DNA of 64,000 bases from Pseudomonas sp. Tri1 (GTDB lineage: Bacteria > Pseudomonadota > Gammaproteobacteria > Pseudomonadales > Pseudomonadaceae): contig NZ_CP072913.1 of assembly GCF_017968885.1 (NCBI RefSeq), forward strand, positions 1,224,001 to 1,288,000, in the 5' to 3' direction. The stretch's first letter is position 1. Each line of letters opens with the position of its first letter. A model generated the notes under the pieces. It was given only the letters and a program-made list of their open reading frames with translations. It was not told where the DNA came from and searched no databases. Shown here one piece after another: positions 46,532-56,196 of the stretch. Position numbers and translations under genes: made by a program.

Positions 46532-47632
46532 ATGTTCCGCTATGCCCTGCCCCTCGTCGTGCCAGTCAGCCTGGCTTTATTGTTGGCCGCGTGTGGTCAT
46601 GACGAGCCGGTGCCCGTCGCCGTGCGCCCGGCCATGGTGGTGAAACCACAGCCTTCGGCCCAGGCGATGGACAGTTACCCCGGCGAAGTGCGGGCGCGTT
46701 TCGAACCCGACCTGGCCTTTCGCATTGGCGGCAAGGTGAGCCGACGACTGGTCGAAGAGGGCCAGCGGGTCAAGGCCAATCAACCGCTGGCCGAACTCGA
46801 TCCCGAGGATGTGCGCCTGCAACTGGAAGCGACCCGCGCCCAGGTCGCTGCCGCCGAGGCCAACCTGAACCTGGTGCGCTCCGAGCGTGACCGCTACAAG
46901 ACGTTGATGGAGCGGCAGATGGTCAGCCGCTCGCAATACGACAATGCTGAAAATCTTTATCGCTCCGGCGCCGCGCGGCTCAAGCAGATCAAGGCCGAGT
47001 TCGACGTCGCCAATAACCAGGCCAGTTACTCGGTACTGCGTGCTCCCCAGGATGGCGTAGTGGCCCGGCGTTCGGTGGAAGTGGGGCAGGTGGTATCGGC
47101 CGGTCAAACGGTGTTTACCCTCGCCACCGATGGCGAGCGTGAGGTGCTGATCAGCCTGCCGGAACAAAGTTTCGGTCGGTTCAAGATCGGCCAGCCGGTT
47201 TCGGTCGAGCTGTGGAGTCAGCCCGACCAGCGTTTCAGCGGGCATATCCGCGAGCTGTCACCGTCTGCCGATCCGAAATCCCGTACGTTTGCCGCCCGTG
47301 TCGCCTTCACCGCCGGCAGCGTTCCTGCGGAACTGGGCCAGAGCGCCCGGGTGTTTATCCAGGCTGCCGACAAGGTGACGCTGTCGGTACCCTTGTCTGC
47401 CCTGACTGCCGAGAACGGCGCGACATATGTCTGGGTGGTCAATGCCAATAACACCCTGAAAAAAGTCCCGGTGCGCGTCGGCGCCTTCGGCGAAAAAACC
47501 GTTCCCGTACTCGAAGGCCTCGGCCCCGATGATTGGGTCGTGGCGGCCGGTGTGCATGTGCTCCTCGACGGCCAGCAGGTACGGCCGGTGGATCGCTCCA
47601 ACCGCGTGGTCAACCTGGCGGCCAAGGAGTAA
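46532..47632 (+). CDS. RND efflux periplasmic adaptor lipoprotein (MexJ-like)
   Basis: 366 residues. Lipoprotein signal MFRYALPLVVPVSLALLLAA then Cys21. Membrane-fusion protein architecture: PGEVRARFEPDLAFRIGGKV, hairpin coiled coil about 95-170 (RSERDRYKTLMERQMVSRSQ), the lipoyl halves, and VGQVVSAGQTVFTLA. It should link the inner-membrane RND transporter at 47639 to an outer-membrane channel. The next gene starts six bases after its stop. Confidence 0.93.
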   Translation: MFRYALPLVVPVSLALLLAACGHDEPVPVAVRPAMVVKPQPSAQAMDSYPGEVRARFEPDLAFRIGGKVSRRLVEEGQRVKANQPLAELDPEDVRLQLEATRAQVAAAEANLNLVRSERDRYKTLMERQMVSRSQYDNAENLYRSGAARLKQIKAEFDVANNQASYSVLRAPQDGVVARRSVEVGQVVSAGQTVFTLATDGEREVLISLPEQSFGRFKIGQPVSVELWSQPDQRFSGHIRELSPSADPKSRTFAARVAFTAGSVPAELGQSARVFIQAADKVTLSVPLSALTAENGATYVWVVNANNTLKKVPVRVGAFGEKTVPVLEGLGPDDWVVAAGVHVLLDGQQVRPVDRSNRVVNLAAKE

Positions 47633-47638
47633 TCCCCG

Positions 47639-50600
47639 ATGGGTTTCAATCTTTCCGAATGGGCGCTGCGTAATCGCCAGATCGTATTGTTCCTGATGCT
47701 GTTGTTGGCCATTGTCGGTGCACTTTCCTACACCAAGCTCGGCCAGAGCGAAGATCCGCCGTTCACCTTCAAGGCCATGGTGATTCGCACCGTCTGGCCG
47801 GGCGCCACGGCCGAGGAGGTCTCGCGGCAGGTCACCGAGCGCATCGAAAAGAAGCTGATGGAAACCGGCGATTACGAAAGGATCGTCTCGTTTTCCCGCC
47901 CGGGCGAGTCCCAGGTGACCTTCATGGCTCGCGATTCGATGCATTCGGCGCAGATTCCCGAGCTCTGGTACCAGATCCGCAAGAAGATCAGTGACATCCG
48001 CCACACCTTGCCGCCGGGCATCCAGGGGCCGTTCTTCAATGATGAATTCGGCACCACCTTCGGCAATATCTACGCGTTGACCGGTGACGGCTTCGACTAT
48101 GCGGTGCTCAAGGACTACGCCGACCGCATCCAGATCCAACTGCAACGAGTCAAGGACGTGGGCAAGGTCGAGCTGCTCGGTTTGCAGGACGAAAAAATCT
48201 GGATCGAGCTGTCGAACGTCAAGCTGGCGACCCTTGGCTTGCCTTTGGCAGCCGTTCAGCAAGCCCTTGAAGAACAGAACGCGGTGTCGACTGCAGGCTT
48301 CTTCGAAACCGCTAGCGAGCGACTACAGCTACGGGTTTCGGGGAATTTTCAGACGGTAGAAGAGATCCGCAACTTTCCGATCCGTGTCGCCGATCGCACC
48401 TTCCGTATCGGCGATGTGGCCGAGGTGCGTCGCGGTTTCAACGATCCGCCGGCACCGCGCATGCGTTTCATGGGCGAAGATGCCATCGGCCTGGCCGTGG
48501 CGATGAAGCAGGGCGGCGATATCCTGATCTTGGGCAAGGCCCTGGAAAGCGAGTTTGCCCGTCTGCAGAACAACCTCCCGGCCGGCATGCAACTGCGCAA
48601 GGTTTCGGACCAACCGGCGGCGGTGAAGACTGGCGTCGGCGAATTCGTCCAGGTGTTGGTGGAGGCGCTGACCATCGTGTTGCTGGTGAGCTTCTTCTCC
48701 CTGGGGCTGAGGACCGGGATGGTGGTGGCCCTGGCGATTCCGTTGGTGTTGGCGATGACCTTCGCCGCCATGTATTACCTGGGAATCGGCCTGCACAAGA
48801 TCTCCCTCGGTGCGCTGGTATTGGCACTGGGGCTGCTGGTGGATGACGCGATCATCGCGGTGGAGATGATGGCGATCAAGATGGAGCAGGGCTTCGACCG
48901 GATCAAGGCCGCCAGCTACGCCTGGACCAGTACGGCATTCCCGATGCTCACCGGTACGCTGATCACGGCGGCGGGGTTCCTGCCGATCGCCACCGCGCAA
49001 TCGGGCACGGGCGAATATACCCGTTCGATTTTCCAGGTCGTGACCCTCGCATTGCTGGCGTCCTGGGTGGCCGCCGTGGTGTTCGTGCCGTACCTGGGAG
49101 AAAAGCTCCTGCCAGACCTGGCGAAAATTCACGCGGCTAAACACGGCACTGCTGACGGCCAGCCCGATCCTTATGGCACACCGTTCTATCAGCGGGTCCG
49201 CCGGTTGGTGGAGTGGTGCGTGCGTCGACGCAAAACCGTCATCACCCTGACCGTGTTGTTGTTTGTCGGCTCGGTGGTGCTGTTCCGTTTTGTGCCGCAG
49301 CAGTTCTTCCCGGCCTCGGGGCGGCTGGAACTCATGGTCGACCTGAAGCTGGAGGAAGGCGCTTCCCTGAGTAGCACCGCCGAACAGGTCAAGCGCCTTG
49401 AAGCATTGCTCAAGGGCCACCCGGGCATCGATAACTATGTGGCTTACGTTGGCACCGGTTCACCGCGTTTCTACCTGCCACTGGATCAACAGCTGCCGGC
49501 GTCGAGCTTTGCCCAGTTCGTGGTGCTGGCCAAGACCATCGAAGATCGCGAGCCGTTACGCAGTTGGCTGATCAGCACCTTGAACGAACAATTCCCGACC
49601 CTGCGCTCGCGGGTCACGCGCCTGGAAAACGGCCCACCCGTGGGGTACCCGGTGCAGTTCCGGGTAACCGGCGAGCACATTGAGGAAGTCCGGGCCCTGG
49701 CGCGGAAAGTGGCGACCAAGGTTCGAGAAAATCCCTACGTGGCCAACGTGCATCTGGATTGGGAAGAACCGAGCAAAGTGGTGTACCTGAATGTTGATCA
49801 GGACCGTGCCCGGGCCTTGGGCGTGAGCACGGCCAATCTGTCGAGCTTCCTGCAACGTTCCCTCACCGGGGCCAGCGTCAGCCAATACCGGGAGGACAAT
49901 GAGCTGATCGAGATCATGCTGCGCGGCACGCTGCATGAGCGCACCGAACTGTCGTTGCTGCCAAGCCTAGCGGTGCCTACCGACAATGGTAAAAGTGTTG
50001 CGTTGTCGCAGATCGCGACCTTGGAATACGGTTTCGAAGAGGGCGTGATCTGGCACCGCAACCGTCTGCCGAGCGTGACCGTGCGGGCCGATATTTACGG
50101 CAAGGAGCAACCGGCGACCCTGGTGCAGCAGATATTCCCGACCCTGGAGCCGATTCGCGCAGAGTTGCCGGACGGTTATCTGTTGGAAGTGGGCGGTACG
50201 GTGGAGGATTCGGCCCGTGGCCAGAAATCGGTGAATGCCGGTGTGCCGCTGTTCATCGTGGTGGTGCTGACGTTGCTGATGCTGCAGCTGCGCAGCTTCT
50301 CACGCACGGCCATGGTGTTTCTCACCGCGCCCCTGGGGTTGATCGGTGTCACGTTGTTTCTGCTGGTGTTCCGCCAACCGTTCGGTTTCGTCGCCATGCT
50401 CGGTACTATCGCGCTGTCGGGCATGATCATGCGCAACTCGGTGATCCTGGTGGACCAGATCGAACAGGACATCAAGGCAGGGCTGACGCCCTGGCAGGCG
50501 ATCATCGAAGCGACGGTGCGACGCTTCCGTCCGATTGTGCTCACCGCACTGGCGGCGGTGCTGGCGATGATCCCGCTGTCGCGCAGCCTGTTCTTCGGGC

Positions 50601-50704
50601 CGATGGCGGTGGCGATCATGGGCGGGTTGATCGTGGCGACGGCGTTGACGTTGTTGTTCTTGCCGGCGTTGTATGCGGCGTGGTTCAGGGTCAAGAAAAC
50701 CTGA
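47639..50704 (+). CDS. RND multidrug efflux transporter (MexK/TriC-like)
   Basis: 1021 residues of the HAE1-type RND family. TM1 at about 13-31 (NRQIVLFLMLLLAIVGALSY), two large periplasmic loops, and twelve membrane segments. The proton-relay aspartates are Asp402/Asp403 in LGLLVDDAIIAVEMM. The SEDPPFTFKAMVIRTVWPGA start matches the MexK/TriC branch more than MexB. No outer-membrane channel gene is adjacent, as in mexJK, where OprM or OpmH is recruited. Substrate range cannot be inferred. Confidence 0.94.
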   Translation: MGFNLSEWALRNRQIVLFLMLLLAIVGALSYTKLGQSEDPPFTFKAMVIRTVWPGATAEEVSRQVTERIEKKLMETGDYERIVSFSRPGESQVTFMARDSMHSAQIPELWYQIRKKISDIRHTLPPGIQGPFFNDEFGTTFGNIYALTGDGFDYAVLKDYADRIQIQLQRVKDVGKVELLGLQDEKIWIELSNVKLATLGLPLAAVQQALEEQNAVSTAGFFETASERLQLRVSGNFQTVEEIRNFPIRVADRTFRIGDVAEVRRGFNDPPAPRMRFMGEDAIGLAVAMKQGGDILILGKALESEFARLQNNLPAGMQLRKVSDQPAAVKTGVGEFVQVLVEALTIVLLVSFFSLGLRTGMVVALAIPLVLAMTFAAMYYLGIGLHKISLGALVLALGLLVDDAIIAVEMMAIKMEQGFDRIKAASYAWTSTAFPMLTGTLITAAGFLPIATAQSGTGEYTRSIFQVVTLALLASWVAAVVFVPYLGEKLLPDLAKIHAAKHGTADGQPDPYGTPFYQRVRRLVEWCVRRRKTVITLTVLLFVGSVVLFRFVPQQFFPASGRLELMVDLKLEEGASLSSTAEQVKRLEALLKGHPGIDNYVAYVGTGSPRFYLPLDQQLPASSFAQFVVLAKTIEDREPLRSWLISTLNEQFPTLRSRVTRLENGPPVGYPVQFRVTGEHIEEVRALARKVATKVRENPYVANVHLDWEEPSKVVYLNVDQDRARALGVSTANLSSFLQRSLTGASVSQYREDNELIEIMLRGTLHERTELSLLPSLAVPTDNGKSVALSQIATLEYGFEEGVIWHRNRLPSVTVRADIYGKEQPATLVQQIFPTLEPIRAELPDGYLLEVGGTVEDSARGQKSVNAGVPLFIVVVLTLLMLQLRSFSRTAMVFLTAPLGLIGVTLFLLVFRQPFGFVAMLGTIALSGMIMRNSVILVDQIEQDIKAGLTPWQAIIEATVRRFRPIVLTALAAVLAMIPLSRSLFFGPMAVAIMGGLIVATALTLLFLPALYAAWFRVKKT

Positions 50705-50731
50705 CCTTGATCCTCTGACCCCGTAAACCAA

Positions 50732-50822
50732 TGTGGGAGCGAGCTTGCTCGCGATAGCGATATCAGCTTCAACATCTCTGTTGGCTGTTACACCGCCATC
50801 GCGAGCAAGCTCGCTCCCACAG
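50732..50822. repeat. REPIN
   Basis: TGTGGGAGCGAGCTTGCTCG at the left and GCGAGCAAGCTCGCTCCCAC at the right, between the convergent RND gene and DUF4197 gene. Confidence 0.93.
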
Positions 50823-50839
50823 GTGTTTTGGGTTGGGGC

Positions 50840-51529
50840 TTAGAGCGTACCGAAAACCTTCTTCGCCAAACTGGTCGCCGCAGCCGCCGGGTTCTTGCGG
50901 ATGGTGGCTTCCTGCTTGCCGATCATCTCGAACAACCCGTCCAGCGCTTGCTCGGTCACGTAGTTTTCGATATTGGCGCTCTTGGCGTCCAACACGCCGA
51001 AGGTCGCGGCCTGGCCGGCGAAGGCATTGTATTTTTGCGCCAGGCCGACCTTGTCGGTGGCTTGCTTGACGATGGGCAGGAACTTGGCGCGGATCTGCTC
51101 GCGACTGCTCTTGTTCAGGTATTGCGTGGCGGAGTCTTGGCCACCGCTGAGGATACCCTTGGCATCGCTCACGCTCATGTTCTTCACGGCATTGACCAGG
51201 ATCGGCTGGGCCTGGACCACGGCGGCTTCAGCGGCCTGGTTCATGCTGGTTTCCAGTTGGTCGACCTGGTCGCCCATGCCAAAGGCCTTCATCTTGCTGG
51301 CGACTTTGCCGAGCTTGCCTGGTAGCTCGATTTTCACGTCCGGGTTGTTGCTGAAACCGCCGGGCGTGCCCAGTTGCTTGACCGCCACTTGGGCGCCTTG
51401 GGTCAATGCGTCCTTGAGACCGCCAGTGGCATCATTCTGCGACAGGTCGCTCAGGGACAGGGCCATGGCGTTGGCGCAGATCAGCAGGCCTGCGCACAGG
51501 CCGGTGAAACGGAGGGTAGGACGGAGCAT
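50840..51529 (-). CDS. DUF4197 domain-containing exported protein
   Basis: 229 residues with a Sec signal peptide (MLRPTLRFTGLCAGLLICAN, cleavage near AMA/LS). DUF4197 features: GGLKDALTQGAQVAVKQLGT, IELPGKLGKVASKMKAFGMG, and FGVLDAKSANIENYVTEQAL. A helical periplasmic domain of unknown function. Starts a leftward group with plsB and two YbaY-like genes upstream. Confidence 0.88.
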   Translation of the reverse strand: MLRPTLRFTGLCAGLLICANAMALSLSDLSQNDATGGLKDALTQGAQVAVKQLGTPGGFSNNPDVKIELPGKLGKVASKMKAFGMGDQVDQLETSMNQAAEAAVVQAQPILVNAVKNMSVSDAKGILSGGQDSATQYLNKSSREQIRAKFLPIVKQATDKVGLAQKYNAFAGQAATFGVLDAKSANIENYVTEQALDGLFEMIGKQEATIRKNPAAAATSLAKKVFGTL

Positions 51530-51562
51530 GACAGCTTCCTTGAAGAGATTTTGAAAAAGGAA

Positions 51563-51967
51563 TCAGCGTGCGGCGTTGACGCGGATCTTCAACGGCTGCG
51601 GATCTTTGCCATCGAGGTGCACGGTGTGTTGTTCGGTGGTGATGAACATCAACTGGCCGTCCACTTCGATGCGGGCGTTCACGGCATAACGATGGCCGGG
51701 CTTGACCTGGGTGGGATCATAACTGAGGTGGAACGGCAGCGGGACCTGGCCTTTGATCGGACCGCGCTGTTCATCGAGCACCACGGCGGGGGCGTCGGCC
51801 AGGGACACATCTTGCAGGCTCACGCTCAAGGTAGCGTTGGGCGGCAGGGCGATGCGTTGCAGGTAGAACACTTCGCCATCGAGGGATGCAGCGGTTGTGG
51901 TGGGGGGCGTTGCCGATTGGCAAGCGGCCAGTAGCGCCATGGATGCAAACAGAGCTGATTTTTTCAT
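51563..51967 (-). CDS. YbaY-family lipoprotein
   Basis: 134 residues from the ATG at 51965-51967 (MKKSALFASMALLAAC, Cys16 lipobox). Beta-rich domain with RIALPPNATLSVSLQDVSLA and VPLPFHLSYDPTQVKPGHRY, the pattern of YbaY/YscW (pilotin-like) lipoproteins. Function unknown; E. coli YbaY is an envelope lipoprotein. A YbaY-like partner without a signal peptide lies just upstream. Confidence 0.87.
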   Translation of the reverse strand: MKKSALFASMALLAACQSATPPTTTAASLDGEVFYLQRIALPPNATLSVSLQDVSLADAPAVVLDEQRGPIKGQVPLPFHLSYDPTQVKPGHRYAVNARIEVDGQLMFITTEQHTVHLDGKDPQPLKIRVNAAR

Positions 51968-52060
51968 TGGAAGTACCTTGCCCATTGACGCCAGCAGCAC
52001 ACCGGCGTCAATGGGCATTTAGCGGATTGGCGTCCAAGCCCCCATTCTTGACGTCGCGGC

Positions 52061-52435
52061 TCAGGAACCGAACGCGGGCGCTTGAACAGTTTCAGCCAGC
52101 GATGCTGGCGCCAGGCTCAGGGGGATGTCAACGTGTTGATTGCTGCCATCCCAGGTGAAGGCCTGTTCGGCCTCAAGAAAAAGAGCGGTGTCGGCTCGGT
52201 ACACGCGTGCCTTGACCAGGAGCTCTTCTCCTAGGCGTGTTGTCTTGGGGTCGACAAGAAAGCGATATTGCCAAGGCTGCTGCGCCACTGGTTCCTTGGG
52301 CGCTACGTTGGAGCCCTGGCCACCGCTGGCGCTGATCTGCGCACCGGCCGCATTCTGGACACTGACTTCGGTGCGACCGTCTTCGGGGAGTTGCTGGCCT
52401 TCGGGCAGTTGTATGGTTAACGTGATGATATTCAT
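52061..52435 (-). CDS. YbaY-like protein without signal peptide
   Basis: 124 residues from the ATG at 52433-52435 (MNIITLTIQLPEGQQLPEDG); the longer frame to 52495 lacks a start with support. The PWQYRFLVDPKTTRLGEELL and VKARVYRADTALFLEAEQAF segments align in pattern with the preceding YbaY-family lipoprotein (a beta-sandwich with a 'PFHLSYD'-like strand). No signal peptide, so it should be cytoplasmic. The similarity is judged by eye. Confidence 0.7.
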   Translation of the reverse strand: MNIITLTIQLPEGQQLPEDGRTEVSVQNAAGAQISASGGQGSNVAPKEPVAQQPWQYRFLVDPKTTRLGEELLVKARVYRADTALFLEAEQAFTWDGSNQHVDIPLSLAPASLAETVQAPAFGS

Positions 52436-52623
52436 GCTGAATTCCTTTTCAGTACGTCGACATTGACGTGGGCTCATCCTAGAAGCCTGTTCCAAAGTTC
52501 TCTGTAGGTCTTTTCTTCGTTTGACGTCGCTTTAGCCGCTGCGCAGCGTCGGAGTAAGTTCGCTGATTTCTCCATCGGCTCACCGGAACCGCTCCATGGT
52601 TCTGGGTGAGTGGTCCGAAGGTT

Positions 52624-55122
52624 TCACATGCCAGGACTGACGGCGACCTCCGCCGCATCTTCACTGCGATGCAGCGCCACCTGGCGGATCGACAGGCGGA
52701 TTTCCGCCGGCAGCACCCGTTTGGCCGCGCCTTCGGCCAGCTCGCCCAGCAGCTCGTGGTAGCTGAGTTTGCCGGCTTCGTCGCGGCGCAACACATCGAG
52801 GTCCAGCATCGTCTGGATGAAGTGGCGGAACAGACTCTTGTCGAAGAACTCCGGCGCATTCAGGCCGTGCAGGATCGACAGGCGCTGGGCCATGACGGTG
52901 CAGAGGTCTTCCAGTTCTTCGGCGCTGATGCTGTTCTGGCCGCTGTTGAGCAGCAGCGAGACGGTCATGTAGAAGCGCTGCAAGGTCTGGGCGATGCTTT
53001 TGGACAGCAGGGTCAGCAGCACGAAGTGCCGCGAACTCGGCGCCGGGCGCAGGTACAGGTCGTTTTCGAAGCGCAGCAGGCCTTGTTCGACGAACGCTTC
53101 GAGCCACTGGTCGACCACGGCGTCGAGTTCTTCCAGCGACCAGCGAATGAACAACTCCGATTGCAGGTACGGGTACAAGGCTCGGGTGTAGCGCAGGATC
53201 TGCTCGCGGCTCATGCGCGAGCTGCTCTGGAAGAAACTCGCCAGCAGCGCCGGCAAGGCGAAGATGTGCAGGACGTTGTTGCGGTAGTAGGTCATCAACA
53301 CCGCGTTCTGTTCATCCAGGTACAGAATCTTGCCCAGGGCATCGCTCTGTTCCGACAGCAGGTCCATGCCCTTCACGTGCTCGATCAGCGCCCGGCCATC
53401 GCCTTCGGGCAGGGTAGTGTGGGGCGAGTACGGCACTTTGCGCAGCAGCGCCAGGTACAGGTCCAGCACCCGGGCCATGGCACGGTCGTCCAGGGCCAGG
53501 CGACTGGTGGAGAGCAGCGCCAGGGCGACGAGGTTGACCGGGTTTATGGCTGCGGCTTCGTTCAGGTGCCGGGCCACGCGCTCGCCGAGGCGGTTGGTGG
53601 TCGCGTTGAGCCAGGCCGGCTTGAATTGCGGCCCCAGCTCCTGTTGGCGCCAGTCGGGTTGCTCGCTGTCGAGGAACTCCGCCAGTTTGATCGGTTCGCC
53701 GAAGTTCACCGCCACCTGGCCAAAGCGTTGCTTGAGGGCACCGATGACTTTGAATATGTCGAAGATCGATTCCTTCTTCTTGCTGGCGCCGCGCAGCTCG
53801 CCTAGGTAAGTGCGGCCTTCCAGTACCCGCTCATAGCCGATGTAGACCGGCACGAAGACGATGGGCATGCGCGATGAGCGCAGGAAGCTGCGCAAAGTGA
53901 TGGCGAGCATGCCGGTCTTGGGTTGCAGCATGCGCCCGGTGCGCGAGCGACCGCCCTCGACGAAGTACTCCACCGGGAAGCCTTTGGTGAACAGCGTGTG
54001 CAGGTATTCGTTGAACACCGCGGTGTAGAGCGGGTTGCCCTTGAAGGTACGGCGCATGAAAAACGCCCCGCCACGGCGCAGCAAGCTGCCGATCACTGGC
54101 ATATTGAGGTTGATGCCGGCGGCAATGTGCGGCGGGGTCAGGCCGTTGCGAAATAGCAGGTAGGACAGCAGCAGGTAGTCGATATGGCTGCGGTGGCACG
54201 GTACGTAGATGACTTCGTGGCCCTGGGCGACGTTTTGCACGCCTTCGATATGATTGACCTTGATACCGTCGTAGATCTTGTTCCAGAACCAGCTCAGCAC
54301 CACTTCCAGAAAACGGATTGCGGTGTAGGTGTAGTCCGAGGCGATTTCGTTGCCATAGCGCAGGGCCTGGGCCTTGGCTTTTTCCGGGGAGATTTTTTCC
54401 CGCTCGGCCTCGTCGGCAATCGCCTGCTTGACCAGCGGCTGGTTCAGCAGGCCCTTGACCAGGTTGCGGCGGTGGGAAATGTCCGGGCCGATGACTGCCG
54501 CTTTCAGGTTGCGAAAGTGCACCCGCAGGATCCGCTGGGCCATGCGCACAGTGCGCTCGTGCCCCTTATCGTGCTCGATCAGCTCGCGCAGATGGATCGG
54601 CGCCGAGAACTGCACGCGGGTCTTGCGTCCCAGGATCATGATGCTCAGCAAGCGGCGCAGGCGTCCGGTGACGGCCCAACTGTCGGCGAACAACAGCTTC
54701 CACGGGCTGGATTCGCTGTCGGGCGACTGGCCCCAGAACACGCTGACCGGGATGATCTGTGCATCTTCGGCGGCGTTGTGGGTCAGAACGTTGACCAGCC
54801 GCGTCAGGGTCGGCGGCGCGCCGCGTTTGTCCTGGCGTCCGAGCCAGTCCGGCGCCGGCGTCAGGTAGAAAAACGCCGCCGGTTCCAACAGGTTGCCCAC
54901 CGATACCGGCAGCACCGGGCGGGGCAGGCCGGCCTTGGTGCACTCGGTGTCGAGCACCGCCAGGTCGGTGAGCGACGGATCTTGCAGGACGTAGAACACC
55001 GGGCGACTGCGGTCGAGGTTGAGGGTGAAGGACGACTGGTTGATGGTCTCGGAGCGAACCCAGAGGTACAACAGTCGGCGCAGGGTGCCAAACACAAGAC
55101 GGCGGAACGGGGAGCGGGTCAT
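52624..55122 (-). CDS. plsB: Glycerol-3-phosphate 1-O-acyltransferase
   Basis: 832 residues, normal for PlsB. The acyltransferase HX4D motif is [15 protein letters not shown] (His and Asp catalytic), followed by the substrate motif [13 protein letters not shown], and [13 protein letters not shown] and [13 protein letters not shown]. It acylates glycerol-3-phosphate at sn-1, the first step of phospholipid synthesis, at the inner membrane. Divergent from the cold-shock gene. Confidence 0.97.
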   Translation of the reverse strand: MTRSPFRRLVFGTLRRLLYLWVRSETINQSSFTLNLDRSRPVFYVLQDPSLTDLAVLDTECTKAGLPRPVLPVSVGNLLEPAAFFYLTPAPDWLGRQDKRGAPPTLTRLVNVLTHNAAEDAQIIPVSVFWGQSPDSESSPWKLLFADSWAVTGRLRRLLSIMILGRKTRVQFSAPIHLRELIEHDKGHERTVRMAQRILRVHFRNLKAAVIGPDISHRRNLVKGLLNQPLVKQAIADEAEREKISPEKAKAQALRYGNEIASDYTYTAIRFLEVVLSWFWNKIYDGIKVNHIEGVQNVAQGHEVIYVPCHRSHIDYLLLSYLLFRNGLTPPHIAAGINLNMPVIGSLLRRGGAFFMRRTFKGNPLYTAVFNEYLHTLFTKGFPVEYFVEGGRSRTGRMLQPKTGMLAITLRSFLRSSRMPIVFVPVYIGYERVLEGRTYLGELRGASKKKESIFDIFKVIGALKQRFGQVAVNFGEPIKLAEFLDSEQPDWRQQELGPQFKPAWLNATTNRLGERVARHLNEAAAINPVNLVALALLSTSRLALDDRAMARVLDLYLALLRKVPYSPHTTLPEGDGRALIEHVKGMDLLSEQSDALGKILYLDEQNAVLMTYYRNNVLHIFALPALLASFFQSSSRMSREQILRYTRALYPYLQSELFIRWSLEELDAVVDQWLEAFVEQGLLRFENDLYLRPAPSSRHFVLLTLLSKSIAQTLQRFYMTVSLLLNSGQNSISAEELEDLCTVMAQRLSILHGLNAPEFFDKSLFRHFIQTMLDLDVLRRDEAGKLSYHELLGELAEGAAKRVLPAEIRLSIRQVALHRSEDAAEVAVSPGM

Positions 55123-55211
55123 ACGGCTTCTGCATGAGTGGATAAGATCAAGCGGTCGCTAGTGTGCCGGATTCGTCGAAAATCGGCAAAAAAGCGGCGA
55201 AGTAAAGTCAG

Positions 55212-55239
55212 TTGAGAGTTTTTACGTGTGTCATATACT
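55212..55239 (+). promoter_or_regulatory. Promoter of the cold-shock gene
   Basis: TTGAGA (55212-55217), a 16-bp spacer, TATACT (55234-55239). The predicted transcript starts near 55247, giving a leader of about 100 nt before the ATG, as is usual for cold-shock mRNAs. Confidence 0.65.
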
Positions 55240-55348
55240 CGGCCAGTGACTGCCACGGCCTCCCTTGTAGATGGCTGGACGGCAGCTAACGTTCGTACGG
55301 CTTTCCATCGAAAAGCCGACTCAAAAAATAAAAATGGGAGTGAGCATC

Positions 55349-55558
55349 ATGGCAGCACGGGAAACCGGCAGTGTGAAGTGGTTCAACGACGCCAAGGGGT
55401 ACGGTTTCATCCAGCGTCAAGGTGGAGCGGATGTGTTCGTGCATTACCGCGCCATCCGCGGTGAAGGCCACCGTTCACTGACCGAAGGCCAGCAGGTCGA
55501 GTACGCGGTGGTGGAAGGGCAGAAGGGCTTGCAGGCTGAGGATGTGGTGGGGTTGTAA
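55349..55558 (+). CDS. Cold-shock domain protein (CspA family)
   Basis: 69 residues from ATG 55349 ([20 protein letters not shown]), with GGGAG upstream; an ATG at 55334 would add five residues. The five-stranded OB-fold carries RNP1 (KGYGFIQ) and RNP2 (VFVHYRAI). The sequence is diverged from the canonical CspA: GVEAxx-type loops are changed to [11 protein letters not shown] and [14 protein letters not shown]. It should bind ssRNA or ssDNA as an RNA chaperone; cold induction is not shown by the sequence itself. Confidence 0.93.
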   Translation: MAARETGSVKWFNDAKGYGFIQRQGGADVFVHYRAIRGEGHRSLTEGQQVEYAVVEGQKGLQAEDVVGL

Positions 55559-55587
55559 ACCGCATTCACTGGTGAGACAAAACCCAT

Positions 55588-55679
55588 TGTGGGAGCGAGC
55601 TTGCTCGCGATAGCGGTGTATCAGGCAATATCTTCATTGGCTGTCACACCGCTATCGCGAGCAAGCTCGCTCCCACAGG
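55588..55679. repeat. REPIN
   Basis: TGTGGGAGCGAGCTTGCTCG at the left and CGCGAGCAAGCTCGCTCCCA at the right, perfect arms. Confidence 0.93.
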
Positions 55680-55739
55680 GGATCTTCTTTCACTTTGGAT
55701 CTGTCATGGGCATGGCAGTTGCGACATGCCTCCAGACTG

Positions 55740-56117
55740 TTACGCCGTCTTCCAGGTAATCTCTTCTTCCCCATCGGCGCTGATGCGAATCCAGCGATCC
55801 GCCGACTCTTCACCTTCTTCTTCCACCCACGAGCCAGGTGCACAGCGCACTTCGACATTCAGTGCGGCGAAGGCGGCGCGGGCGCAGGCGATGTCGTCTT
55901 CCCACGGGGTCTGGTCGCTTTCCAGGTAGAGGCTGTTCCATTTGCCGACGGCCTTGGGCAGCCAGGTCACGGGGACGTTGCCGGCCTTGCACTTGTAGGT
56001 CTGGCCTTTCTGCACCCAATCGCTGCACGGGCCCAGCGCCTGGCCGAGCCAGGCGGCGATGGCCTTGTGGTCGACGTCGGCGTCCTTGAGGTAAATCTCG
56101 ATATCGGGTTGGCGCAT
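55740..56117 (-). CDS. Conserved protein of unknown function
   Basis: 125 residues (MRQPDIEIYLKDADVDHKAI). Acidic, no signal peptide, several Trp (AAWLGQALGPCSDW, TWLPKAVGKWNSLYLESDQT, PGSWVEEEGEESADRWIRI). The pattern suggests a small alpha/beta domain. It lies downstream of rlmA on the same strand with a gap of about 80 bp. I do not recognise the family. Confidence 0.78.
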   Translation of the reverse strand: MRQPDIEIYLKDADVDHKAIAAWLGQALGPCSDWVQKGQTYKCKAGNVPVTWLPKAVGKWNSLYLESDQTPWEDDIACARAAFAALNVEVRCAPGSWVEEEGEESADRWIRISADGEEEITWKTA

Positions 56118-56196
56118 GGATGTCCTCGCTGCGGTCTTGAAAAATCCATTCGCGGATTTAACTGGCCCCGAGCGGTTGCCCGAGGCCCAAGGTTAA

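Noticed and set aside
45802..50704. Calling the pump mexLJK outright
   Set aside because: The gene order and start motif fit, but orthology cannot be shown without alignment to MexJK and TriABC.
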